Of a stretch of DNA of 64,000 bases, positions 12,301-23,418 are shown one piece after another. Position 1 is the first letter of the stretch. Each line of letters begins with the position of its first letter. The stretch is from Tausonia pullulans (taxonomy: Eukaryota; Basidiomycota; Tremellomycetes; Cystofilobasidiales; Mrakiaceae). The DNA lies in assembly GCA_951802195.1 (NCBI GenBank), contig OX637625.1:124001-188000 (forward strand). The letters are read 5' to 3'. The notes beneath the pieces are model-generated. The model was not told the origin of the DNA, did not search any database, and was given only the letters and a program-made list of their open reading frames with translations. The position numbers and the translations under genes were made by a program.

Positions 12301-13994
12301 GAAGAGCGAGGACGAGTGTGGTCAGCCCCAAAATTTGCGGATCGGCCAGGGACAACAGTGGAAAGGTGGAGACTTACGACTGACGAGGGGAGGTATCCCT
12401 TAGGTCAAGCAGACTCCCACTGTTAGACGACACTTTGACCAACTTGGGAGAACCTACACGTACAGGCACCGTGTTGTACCGAGACAGCGTTGCCGAGCAA
12501 GCCGACCGAGCTGCGACGGTTCCAAAGAGCGTACATGGAGCGAGATGCAGCCTGCTCGTATCTGGGGTCTCCCGTAAGGCGCGAAAGGACGGCGAACTCA
12601 AGAATGAGGGACTTGAGCACACGCGATGATTTGGTCAGTATGGATGTAAGATGGCAGAATGGCGACAGCACTCACACCGGCGCCCGCCGTACAGGTCTCG
12701 ACCGTCTCGCCATGCGCGACGCCTCGCTTCAGATTAACCTGCAGGGATATCAGTTGAGTCGAGATGTCATCTCGTTCACTTGAATTTACGCACCCGAGCG
12801 TACGGCATTCCGGTGAGTGTTGCGAACGCTAAAACGCAGGTCAGTCTCAGTCAGTCAAGTCAAATTGAGGGTGTATGACCGCAGGCATTCACCCGGTAAC
12901 AATCGGTTTCCTAGATCGGTTGCCAGATGCAAGAGCTCGCCTCGGTACCCTAAACGCCCTCGTACGTCGACAAGGGGGAGTCAGACAACACTTCGCGGGA
13001 GCCTGAACGGCGAGAGGGAACGCACACGATAGGCTGAACTCCGGGTTGATCGAAGGATCAGTGGCAAATAAATGGCCCGACAATAGCCCTCCCAGAACTA
13101 CCAGTGAGGCCTGTTAGCTCCGTTGTCTACCCCTTTGGAAGAGGGGCATGACTTATTAGATCACACAGGACTCACCCCGAATGGTGACTGAAGAAGATTG
13201 GGATCAGTCGGCGAGTCGATTCGCTTGTACCACGGAATTTAAGCGACGGACCTTCGAACACTTGGACCTTTGGTTGCCGGTTCGAGATGGGGAGGCAGAT
13301 TCACCGAGAGCCCGGTGTAGTAAGAAGAGGACATGAGTCAGCTGGACGTGAGTGATTCAAGAGATTACAGAGAGAAGACAAGGGGCAGATCCTTCGCCGA
13401 CTCACTTTGGTGTCTTTGTCAAAGTTCTTGACGTGCTCAATGATGAGCCGGACCCCTTGAAGCATTTTATCAGGCAAGGACGAAGGGAAATGCCACGCAA
13501 CCATCGCGTCTGACAAGCGCTGACGGACCTCTCTCAAAGCCATCGCGGTCCCCGAGAACGACGAACGTATCAATCACGTCTATCAAGGTCATCGAGTAAT
13601 CCCCACAGACGTCTTTAATCTCGCCCCCGCTGCGCAACCAAACGAGGAACGCATGGAGGTGCATAAGCTGGACTGGACGCGTCGCATTCCTCCGAGCGCG
13701 GACGACGACTACTGACGCGCTATAAGGGTCAGTCCCGCGGCAGGAGAGAGGTCTGAGCTCATCCTGAATTGCCGAAGCCGTCAGATGGTAGATTCGTGAT
13801 CTAAGGGCAGAGGGTCGGCTGCGACGAACAGCTGGGAATGCATGCTTAAGATACGAGTCGAGGCCGTGATCGAAGAGGCCGCGGACCTGCTCCATGAGCT
13901 CAGTTTTCCTCGCCGCAGAGACGACGGCCGCACCTGGTTGAGCCAGGTGGAGCCCCCCGAGGGTCAAAATGACAAGAAATCGAGGCCAGCGCAT
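9309..13994 (-). CDS. EDEM-type ER degradation-enhancing alpha-mannosidase (GH47) with PA domain
   Basis: GH47 enzyme of ER-associated degradation; family members trim mannose from misfolded glycoproteins to mark them for disposal. The start at 13994 gives a signal peptide (MRWPRFLVILTLGGLHLAQP). Then come FDHGLDSYLKHAFPADELRP, LSCRG, VCGDYSMTLIDVIDTFVVLG, LGGLLSGHLFATD, ELLHLATDLGNRLLPAF, HGETVETCTAGAGSLILEF and VGAGSDSFHEYAMKAYILL, the conserved blocks of the EDEM catalytic barrel in the right order. The C-terminal third holds a protease-associated domain (SLVLLRRGGCTFGTKLANAR, ASGALIWDT), an arrangement known from EDEM3. Stop TAG at 9309. The gene has many small introns, so internal borders are approximate. 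It lies head-to-head with FOX2 across 959 bp and tail-to-tail with VPS60 across 214 bp. Confidence 0.87.
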
Positions 13995-14953
13995 GACTGA
14001 ACTTGGGGAGATCCTTTGGCCGAGGTGGTTGTTGATCGGTGTCGCTGCATCGAATCCGCCCACCGGCCGAAGCCACACGCCGCCCTCTCTAGTCGCGCCC
14101 TGCTGCCAATTGCCCTCTGGCCTTCACTTCGGCTCCTAAGCCCGTCGTCAAGGAAGGACGTCTCCAGACCAGTAGCAGGCTGACTGGTCGAACACTGGAG
14201 GCCGGGAGCTGTGTATGTATCGGTGGTTCTACGGATAATGTAGATGGTCACTCACGGCAACAGAGCTTTGGGAGGTTGTAACCGGAGCGACCATCAGTGT
14301 TTCACAGAGCCACCAGCGATGCAACGATGATCAGATGGTCTGACCCCAATTGAGTTTCTGCCGCTCATCCTTCTTCCCTCCTAAAATAGGGAAGTGGGCC
14401 AATGATCTGGCGGCCTTGATTCAGGAGCTTGGGCTGGACTCAGGCTATGGCTGCCCAAACAATTTGGTCCCAGTCCGGATGACAGTCTTTTACGGAGTGA
14501 AAGAAAATGTTGATCTGTAGCTTAGTCCGGGGTGAAGAGAGCTGGTGTAAATGCTGCAGTTTGGTTCGCCATTGTGCCAGAAAAGTCCGAAGCGATGGGT
14601 CCAAGTCCCAGCTTACGAGATGATCTCTTCTAGTCAGCCCTCGCCGTGTGATGATGGGGCAGGGGGGCGGGTGATGGGAGGACCAAGGGGCGGAGCAAGT
14701 CTAGAGAGCGTGGCCCGGCTTGACTTGGCCGCGTAGGCTCCGGCTTCTTGGAGTTGCCGACCGCTCGCATGCGCTCGCCGTGCTCTTGCTCTCACTTCGT
14801 TCCCTCGCTTGTTCCGTTCTCACCTTTCCCTTCAACCCCCATCATCGCCTCCTCCCTCTTCTTCTTTCGCCAGCTCTCCTTATCTCCTTCCCCTCCCTCG
14901 ATTCTCTTCTTCATACCCAACCCCCAAGTCTCGGCTCTTCCCAACCTCTACAC
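13995..14953. promoter_or_regulatory. Divergent promoter region between the EDEM gene and FOX2
   Basis: A 959-bp region between two start codons on opposite strands. The last 190 bp before the FOX2 ATG are a long pyrimidine tract (repeated CT and TTCTTC runs), a common form of fungal leader. No open frame here resembles a known protein, and I find no clear binding site that I would name. Confidence 0.55.
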
Positions 14954-17900
14954 ATGAGTGCCATCCAGTTCAAAGACCAGGTCGTCATCGTCACTGGAGC
15001 GGGATCTGGCATCGGTCGCGTGTTCGTCGTTGTCGACCCTCTCCCCCGGCCCATTGGGCCGCATTCTTGCTTACTCCTCTTCCTTGACGTCTTTCCAGCT
15101 ACGCCAATTTCTTCGCCTCCCGGGGCGCCAAGGTCGTCATCAACGACGTTTCCCAGGAGAATGCCCTCGCCGCCTGCAAGCAGATCACCGAGTGTCAGTT
15201 GCTGTCATATCTCTATCTATTCTCCTTTGCCCTTTGAGAGCTCAGCTGTGGACTGTCCAGCCGAGTCCATAGCCTTTCGGAGAGATGGAGCAGCTGGCTT
15301 TTCGATCTGACGCTGATATCGCTCGCTCTCCTCGTTCTTCCCTTCCTTCCTCAGCCGGGGGAAAGGCTATCCCCTCGGTGCACTCCGTCACAGATGCCCA
15401 TCTCGTTATCCAGGACGCTCAGAAGGCCTTCGGCGGACGGGTCGACGTCCTTATCAACAACGCAGGCATCCTTCGTAAATAGCTTTCCTTCCCCACGAGA
15501 AAAGAGTCACGGGCTGACACCCACCGATGGTCTCTCTTACCCAGGCGACAAGTCGTTCAAGAACATGTCCGATGCCGAATGGGACCTCGTCATTGCTGTC
15601 CATCTCAAGGGCGCGTTCTCCATGTCCAAGGCTGTCTGGCCAATAATGCGAAGCCAGAAGGTGCGTCTTGCCAGTTGATGCTTGTCGAGCAGCTACCGGT
15701 CGCTGACTCGCTGGTTGCACGTCCCTCCAGCACGGTCGTATTCTCAACACATGTACGTGGTCGTCAAGTTGTCTGCCTCCTTCAACTCATCTCCTTGTTT
15801 CGCACTGGCTTATATCCCTAATTCTGCAGCCTCTGCAGCCGGCCTCTACGGTAACCGCGGACAGGCCAACTACTCGGCCGCGAAGAGTGAGTCGCTCCGC
15901 TTAGCTTGCACCTGGCCGGCCTCCGCCGCGCTCGCTGTCTGGGTTCTTTCTTTAACGCAAAGGCGTCCTCGTTGCGGATAAACAGTGGGGCTCGTCGCTC
16001 TCACCAAAACACTCGCTCGGGAGGGTGTCAAGTACGGCATTGCCGTCAATGTCATCGCGCCCGTATGTCTTGTAGCTCGCCCTCCCCGGGATTATCACGT
16101 GCGCTTCCTGTTGTTGACCACCTCTCTCCGGGCTTGTATGTCGCAGATCGCCGCATCGGCTATGACGGAGACCGTGAGGCCAATACTCCAATTAGCCGTC
16201 CAAACGTTGAGGCTAATCCATCTATCGCTCTTCTCCCCTTCCTCCTAGGTCATGCCTCCTGAGATGCTCAAATCTATCAAGCCCGAGTTTGTTGCACCCC
16301 TCGTCGGCGTTCTCTGTGCCAAGGAAAATGTGAGTCTAGGCCCCGGTCATCGCAATCCTAATCTGCCTGGCGAGCCAGAGCCTTTGCTGAAACAATACTC
16401 TTCCTCCTCCACAGGGTCTTCCTCCCATTTCTGGCAGAATCTTCGAGGTCGGAGCCGGCTTCGTCGCCGAGGTACGCTGGGAGCGTAGTGAGGGTGTCCT
16501 CTTCAAGACCGACCAGACCTTCACCCCGAGCGCGGTACGGCCTCCCTTCTTCCTTGCCGCTTCCCCTCGCGCCGTCGAGCCTGTCGAGACTGAAGCCGTC
16601 CGTCAATGTCCTTTCTCAGATCAAGGCCCAGATCAACAAGATCCGCAGCTTCGAGCACAAGGCGGAGCACCCCGATTCGATGGCCGACAAGGACATGATG
16701 GTATACCACACGCCTTAGTGTCTTAGAAAGACAGCAATTTGACTCATGCCCGATCTACGCTCTTTTCCAGGCCGTCCTCGCCCACGCCTCGTCCCTGCCC
16801 CCGAATCCGCAGTCTTCACCCGTCGCTTTCAAGGACCAGGTCGTCATTATCACCGGTGCCGGCGCGGGTCTAGGACGTGCCTATGCTTTCATGTTTGCGG
16901 AACTCGGAGCCGGCGTTGTCGTCAACGACGTTAACGTCAAAGCGGCTCAGGCCGTCTGTGACGAGATCACTAAGAGTAAGTTATCCGATTGGCTAATAAA
17001 CAATCGCGATGCTGACGACTACATCATCTCTCCTCCCGTAGAGGGCGGCAAGGCCGTCCCGGCAGTCGCCTCCGCCGAGGACTCGGCGTTCATCATCAAG
17101 ACAGCCCTTGATGCGCCCTTCAACAAGGCTAAGCGAGTCGACGTCCTCATCGCCAACGCCGGTATTCTCCGTGACAAGTCGTTCCAGGCGATGACGGAGA
17201 GTGACTGGGATCAGGTCATAGCCGTTCACCTCCGCGGCACTTTCAAGTGTGCAAAGGACGTCTGGGCGCTGATGCAGAAACAGAAAGGCGGACGCATCGT
17301 TACCACCTGCTCTGGCGTCGGCATTTGTGAGTCTCAAAACGTTCACGCGCGCTGAGAGGCAAGTTGATCCTGTGACTGACTCATCTTCTGTTCGGCATCC
17401 AAAAGACGGAAACTTCGGACAGGGTACGTTGATTTTGCAGTATTCGCTCGAGAGAGAAGTTTGATCGTGGTCCTTGTCGCAGCAAACTACTCGACCGCTA
17501 AGGCCGCCATCCTCGGTCTCACAAAGACCCTCGCCATTGAAGGCGCCAACTACAATATTGTCGCCAACTGCATCGCACCTAGCGCTGGTACCGCGATGAC
17601 CCAGACCGTCAGTGATACATCCTTATTGCCATCGTCGCTATGCCCAGCTAACGCGTAAACGACCGTCGGGACCTACAGATTTGGCCCCAAGAGATGGTTG
17701 ATGCCTTCAAACCCGAGTATGTCGCTCCTCTCGTCGGGTACCTTGCCAGCGCCGACTGCCAGACGACGGGAGAGCTTTACGAGGTCTCTGGTGGCTGGGC
17801 GGCCCAGACGAGGTGGGAGCGGTCGGGCGGCCACGGCTTCCCGAACGACCGTGCGCTCCAGCCTGAGGACATCATCGCCCAGTGGAAGAACATCACCAAT

Positions 17901-19596
17901 TTCGGTAGGTTTTCATTCTGCTTGACTCATTGCCTCTCGAATGATGGCTGACGCAACCTGAAACTTTTGTAGATGATGGGCGCTCCACGCATCCCCAGAC
18001 AACTCAGGAGGCGATTGCGCAGGCACGTAGCTTAGCTTGCCTCCCTTCACCACCAGCCGATCTGACCTGAGAGAGTCTTCTATTCAGATCATCGAGAACT
18101 TCTCCAACAAGTCTGGCTCGACCGAAGCCCACGACCCGGAGGACCCCCAGTTCATCCGTGACGCCAAGGCGAAGGAGCTCAAGAGCGATGACTACACGTA
18201 CTCGGAGAGGGATGTCATCATCTACAACCTCGGAATTGGTGCAACGGAGAAGGACCTCCAGTGGACGTACGAGCTCCACGACAACTTTGCCGTAAGACAC
18301 TCATCTCGATTCTTTTGGTACGACGTCTTTCCACTCACACTTCTCTCCCCTTCATTCACGAACAGGCCCTCCCCACCTGGGGTGTCATTCCCCAGTTCCA
18401 GGCCGGAGGCGAGATTTCCTACGATTTCCTTCCGAACTTCAACCCGGTGCGTTCCTCCTCAGTCCTGCGACGCGCGTTCCTTGTATCGCTCGCTAATTCG
18501 GATATGTGATTCCACAGGCCAAACTCCTTCACGGCGAGCAGTACCTCAAGATTTGTGGACCCATTCCCACCAGCGGAACAGTTGTCAGCAAGCCCCGCCT
18601 AGTCGAGGTTCTTGACAAGGTTCGTACGAGTGGCACTTTTGTGCTCCCTGGACTCGAGTTCATGTCTTCCTTACTCTCCTTCCGCCGATAGGGAAAGGCC
18701 GCCAATGTCACTATCGCGGTGGACACGTTCGACAAGGCCTCCGGCAAGAAGATCTTTGAGAACCAGTCAACCGTTGTCATCCGCGGTAGCGGAGACTTCC
18801 AGGGCAAGAAGACCGGCAGCGGTTCGTCCACTCAGCCCCGCATTCTCTTGCCAAATGTCGTTTCTGACCTGACATTGCCTTGAATCACAGATCGCGGACC
18901 GGCGACGGCTGCCAACAAGCCGCCCGCTCGAAAGCCTGACGCTGTCGTCGAGGAGCAGACCCTTGCTCGTCAGGCTGCGCTCTACCGGTGAGCATCCAGT
19001 CGCCTTCGCTCTGTCCCTCCACCGCTCTTCCGCTGACGCGCGATCTCACCACAAACAGCATGTCTGGTGACCTCAATCCCCTCCACCTCGATCCCGCCTT
19101 CGCTGCCATCGGAGGCTTCCAACATCCCAGTGAGTGCAGTGCATATATAGCGGGGTTAAGACCTGAACGGCAGCTGAGGTTTGATTGTGCTTTGTACAGT
19201 CCTTCACGGTCTCTGCTCCTTCGGCATCGCCGCCAAGCACGTTCTCCAGACCTACGGCGAGTACGAGGACATCAAGGTTCGCTTCGCCGGCGTCGTCTAC
19301 CCCGGCGAGACTCTCGGTTAGCATATACACGTTTTTCAGATAGCCTGGGATCTAACAACTGCTGACCCGTCCCCGTTGCTTCTCGCAGTCACTGAGATGT
19401 GGAAGGAGGGTGACAAAGTCATCTTTAGTACGTGTTACTCTCCTTGCGTCCGCTGCAAGTGTCTACGTCCTTCCAGCCGCTGAATGTCTGATCTCTCTTA
19501 CCTGCAGCTGTTAAGGTCAAGGAGCGCAACGCCATCGCTCTCGCTGCGGCTGCCGTTACCCTCAAGCACGGCGGCGCTCTCAAGGCCAAGCTGTAA
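14954..19596 (+). CDS. FOX2: Peroxisomal multifunctional beta-oxidation protein (hydratase-dehydrogenase-epimerase)
   Basis: Carries out the second and third steps of peroxisomal fatty-acid beta-oxidation (2-enoyl-CoA hydratase 2 and D-3-hydroxyacyl-CoA dehydrogenase). Three units are visible. First SDR domain: [29 protein letters not shown], and the Tyr-x-x-x-Lys site [11 protein letters not shown]. Second SDR domain: [36 protein letters not shown], and NFGQANYSTAK. C-terminal hotdog hydratase 2/MaoC domain: [49 protein letters not shown]. The protein ends KAKL, and AKL is a type 1 peroxisomal targeting signal. Start ATG 14954 (MSAIQFKDQ); stop TAA 19594-19596. About sixteen introns. The order and the count of domains match fungal Fox2. 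Confidence 0.95.
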
Positions 19597-19976
19597 GCGT
19601 GGCCGCGTGGGTTCTCGTCCTCGCTTTGTGATTTTGTCCCTTGATAGTCTTTCCTGTAATCTATGACGTCCAGCAATCTCTCTCTGCATACACGAAAGGA
19701 GCTTGATCATGTATCTTCATCCTTCTTTCTCCCGCTCCCAACCGAACAGTGGACCGCCGCTTCTAAAAACTCTTCGACTACGACTTGGAATTTAGTTGAC
19801 CCACGCCTCAAGCCGTGTTGGTTCGGATGATGATGAATTCCTTGTCCAGCCATCGAGGTGTGAGCTGCATCTGCGAGTAAGGCTCGGTCGGTCCATCTCT
19901 TTTCGTCCTTTGTTTGGTAGGCGGCTGGTTGTACACGAGCAAAGTCGAAAGTCCAGTTGCCCTTAGCACGGTGACC
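19597..19976. other. Intergenic between convergent FOX2 and the Oca/Siw14 gene
   Basis: A 380-bp gap between two stop codons, presumably both 3' UTRs. A short minus-strand frame continuing the phosphatase sequence here lies beyond its stop codon and is not coding. Nothing else is seen. Confidence 0.55.
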
Positions 19977-21173
19977 TCAATTGTAGCCTGCCGAAATGCT
20001 AAAGTCTCCCGCCGTCGGAAGATCATCGTAGGCAGAGGTGATGTTATCGGTTGAGATGAGGTCCGTGTCGAAGAGCTCGATAAACTAAGTCATCAGACGG
20101 AGATGACTTCATAAGTCCAAGGAAGCGTGACGATAGGCAGCCCTGAATGTTCGCGCACCTGCTCGTTGAGGATGCGGACCTTTGCCCCAGCGTATCTACG
20201 GTACTCCTAGAGACACCGAGCGGATTAGATCGTCGCTTGCGGTGACGAGGGAAGAGTCCGCTTACCTCCAGGATCGAAGAGAGGCTCCATCGCTGTAGAA
20301 GAAGCGCTAGCTGGGTCAGCATGGGGCAAGAGTGAGGCAGACGGACAGCATACACATGAAACAACTCTGACTTGAAGCTTTCGGAGGCAGCCGACGACCG
20401 TCCCCGTCCGATGTCTGCCTAGACCGCAAAGAATCAAGCAGGGATAGTTGGCTGGCCGCATCAGGAGGTGTAAGGCCGCGATGACAGTCGCCTCATCGAT
20501 CGGGTTTGACGGGTCCGAGTACTGAGCCGTCGACGCCGTGTGGGGTGGACAGGCAGGGTGAAAGGGGATGGAGTGAGAGATGAGGAACTGGTGACTAGTT
20601 AACAGAGCGCAACCCTGCTCAGTGAAAAACTCTCTGGCAAGGGAGGTTATAGATCATGAGGTGTGACGGGCGAGACGCGAGCGTTCGAAGCGTGCCAGGT
20701 AAATAGTACGTACAAGCGTTCCGAAGGCTCTTCAGGCGCGACCCAGATGACAGCCTTGAGCTGTAGCTTCTACTCGAGAAATATACAGATACAAGGTCTT
20801 CTTATGAGCAAGCAAGCTATCGTCCCGACAGCTGAAAGGGGACTCACTTCAATGAAGGGGAAGTTGATCTCGGTTGGCTGGCCCGACCTGTATAGGCCTA
20901 TGTTGAGACAATTGAACGCGCTTCGGGTTAGACAGCGAGGTCTCCTCTGACCAAGCTATTCTTCAAGGACTCCACTTGCCCTCTTCGACCAGGCCAAAGC
21001 TAAGAAGACGCCACGTGGGGTCGGATGTAAGACAAAGACGCGTCGAACGGAGGGGGACCGGACGAAACGACGCACTTGACAGGGGGAACGAGTGGCTAGA
21101 ACCAGAGATGCCAGAGGAGCATTTGGCGTCATGAAAGCCTGAAGTCCTCCTTCTGGTGGAAATTGCTCACCAT
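19977..21173 (-). CDS. Oca/Siw14-family tyrosine phosphatase-like protein
   Basis: Member of the fungal Siw14/Oca group of DSP-type phosphatases, some of which cleave inositol pyrophosphates. The exons read in order: PLVPPVNFGLVEEGKSGQP, TEINFPFIE, KLQLKAVIWVAPEEPSERL, FFTEQGCALL, then the P-loop CGLGRHRTG with VVGCLRKLQ, RWSLSSILE, EYRRYAGAKVRILNEQ and FIELFDTDLIS, stop TGA at 19979-19977. The Cys-x5-Arg loop is intact, but the His that usually precedes the Cys is Leu (LILCGLGRHR). The only ATG in frame stands alone as a 3-nt exon (21173-21171) before a GTGAGC donor, so the start is less certain than the body. The loss of the usual Tyr-Arg before SGQP depends on which donor is used near 20976. 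About 200 residues. An LTR lies 243 bp upstream. Confidence 0.82.
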
Positions 21174-21415
21174 GGGACGGAGCTGGAGTGGCTCAAGATG
21201 ATTGATCCTAGTGGTTGGAACAAGACGCCAAGTGGACGAGTCGGCACGGCCAGTTAGCTCTTGGTTGCCTTGACAATCAGAATCCGTCTCAAAAGCTCTC
21301 GACAGTTATGTCACCAGCAAATAACAGCGGTTGGTCAGTGATTTGTGAATGAATCTTTAGAATATCAGCGTGCTACGCGCGCGAGCAGATGGAACGAGCG
21401 CCGAAGGCGGACGTA

Positions 21416-21785
21416 TGTCAGGATTTGTTGGGATTGACCCAAGGGTTAAGGGCTGAAGAGGATTGGTGAGGAGAGGGGCGTCGATGGAGGAGTGGACCTG
21501 AAGTGGCGGAGGTGGCACAGGCTCGCTTCGAGGGCTTGGGCAGGTTCGTCGAATCCAAATAGTAGTCAGAGTGCAGAACAAAAGGTACGATGAACTAAGC
21601 GTCTTATGGGCTACGGGTAAGAAAACAAAGAGTGTGGGACAGTGTGGCTGAAGAGAGGCTGAAAATATGGAAGCCGAGCAATTAAGGGCGATGCTACACA
21701 GACGAAGAGCCGAGGTGGCGAGTCCGCGAGATTCTGCAGCCAAATAAGCGCAGAGCCTATGTGGTGAACCCGTAAGATCCTGACA
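21416..21785 (-). repeat. Gypsy 3' LTR, left arm
   Basis: A 370-bp LTR bounded by a near-perfect terminal inverted repeat: on the plus strand it starts TGTCAGGATTTG and ends AAGATCCTGACA. Because the element is on the minus strand, this is its 3' LTR. It marks the left edge of the retrotransposon cluster. The inner 340 bp belong to the large inverted repeat, and the outer 30 bp (21416-21445) do not. Confidence 0.8.
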
Positions 21786-23418
21786 GGAGCCCCCGGCTAA
21801 GACCCGAACTCCTGAGAGGGCGATTGACTTGAGGCCTAGGTGTTATGGCGACGAGGACGGCGAGAAGGGCGACGGATAGTGCGGCGCGATGGCTTGGGAA
21901 GATCAGGATGGGCGCGGTGGAAGGCTTTGAGGAGGCGGAGATGAGCAACGTGAACGTGCGGCTCCCATGTGTCCTCCTCGTCGCGATAGCCTTGCCAGTG
22001 AACGAGGTAGAAGTGCTTGCCATCGCGGATGTCCATCTTGATGATACGTTCGACGACGTACAGCTCTGGATCGGCGGCATTGACTGGAGGTGCGGCAGGC
22101 TGGTGTTGACCAGGGTGTCCGTGGGCGTGTGGCAAGAGGAGCGAGGCGTGGAAAACAGGATGGACCGGGACTTTGGGAGGCAAGTCGAGCTCGAAGGAGA
22201 CGTCCGAGAGTACACGGAGGATCCGGAAGGGGCCGAGGTGTTTGACATCGAGTTTGAGCGAAGGTCGATCGGTGGTTATGTTGCGACGGTTGAGCCAGAC
22301 GAGGTCGCCGGCCTTGAAGATCGGAGGGGGAGGATCCTTGCCGTCTTCCCCTGGAAAGGTGGTAGGACGACGGGATTGATCAGCGAAGGTCTTGTAAGAG
22401 CGTTGGGCCGCGAGGATGTGATCTCGGATCTCGGTATGAAGAGCGCGAAGCTTGGCAACGGTGGCATCGGCGGCGGGATTGTGCGAGGTGGAGGCGGCGA
22501 GGAGGTCAGATGAAGAGAGAGGGTGGTAACCGTGGTTGGCGAAGAAAGGCGTGTGCTGGGTGGCGACCGCTAGCGAGTTGATGAGAGCGAACTCGCAGGA
22601 GGGGAGGAGCGAGACCCAGTCGTCTTGATGGTGGTTGCAGAAGATCCGAAGGAAGGTTTCGACGACGGCATTAGCACGCTCGGTTTGGCCGTTGGCTGCG
22701 GGGTGGAAGGCGGTAGTGAAATGAGGGGCGGTGCCAATGAGAGAGAGGAAGGAGCGCCAGAAAGCGGAGGTGAAGGTCGATCCGCGGTCCGAGGTGATGT
22801 CTGTCTGAAAACCGTGGTACCGGACAACGTGGTCGAGGTACATCCGAGCGAGCTCGGGCGCTGCGAAGCCGGCTTCGCAGTACGGGACGAGACGAACCAG
22901 CTTGGTGAATCGATCGATGAAGACTTGAATGCAGTCGAGGCCGTCGGAGGTCGGGAGCTTGACGATGCCGTCCATGGAGATCATCGTCCAAGGGCGTGCC
23001 GGTGGCGGGAGCGGTTGAAGGAGGCCGAAGGGTGCGCGCCGATTTGTCTTGTTGCGGACACAAAGGTCGCAGCCGGAGGTGTAGGTTTGGACAGATGAAT
23101 GGTCAGAGGGGAAAGTGAACGAGCGTCGAAGAAGGTCGTGGGTCTTGCGAGCGCCAAGGTGCCCAGCGAGCCGAGGCTCGTGGCAGGCGCGGACGAGGTC
23201 GAGACGTAGCTGGTGATCGTCCGGAACGAGGACGAGGCCGCGCGAGAGAAGGAGGTCTGTAGGGTGGAGCGAGAGACCCTGGAGAGCCTTGACATCGTCG
23301 GGAGAGCGAGGGCGATTCGGATGACGGAGGAGATCGATGAGGGGGGCGAGTGATGGGTCGGCGAGTTGTGCGGTGAGGAGAGGAGGAAGGAGCTTGGGGC
23401 CAGGATCGAGGTCGGGAA
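21416..23418 (-). mobile_element. Ty3/Gypsy chromovirus, copy B (3' part), left arm
   Basis: Fossil part of a chromodomain-bearing Gypsy element. Parts, in element order: the end of the RNase H to zinc-binding region, the integrase core, an integrase C-terminal GPY-like region, a chromodomain (YVVERIIKM...HWQGYRDEEDTWEP) and the 3' LTR. It is partial and does not look whole. It is mirrored exactly by 42863-44835. Its first 407 bp are also present, about 2 percent different, at the end of the neighbouring copy A (26169-26575), so A and B come from two distinct insertions. Confidence 0.8.

Noticed and set aside
14720-14953. N-terminal extension of FOX2 through the pyrimidine-rich leader
   Set aside because: The frame is open only because the leader is CT-rich. 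The family N-terminus begins at MSAIQFKDQ (14954).
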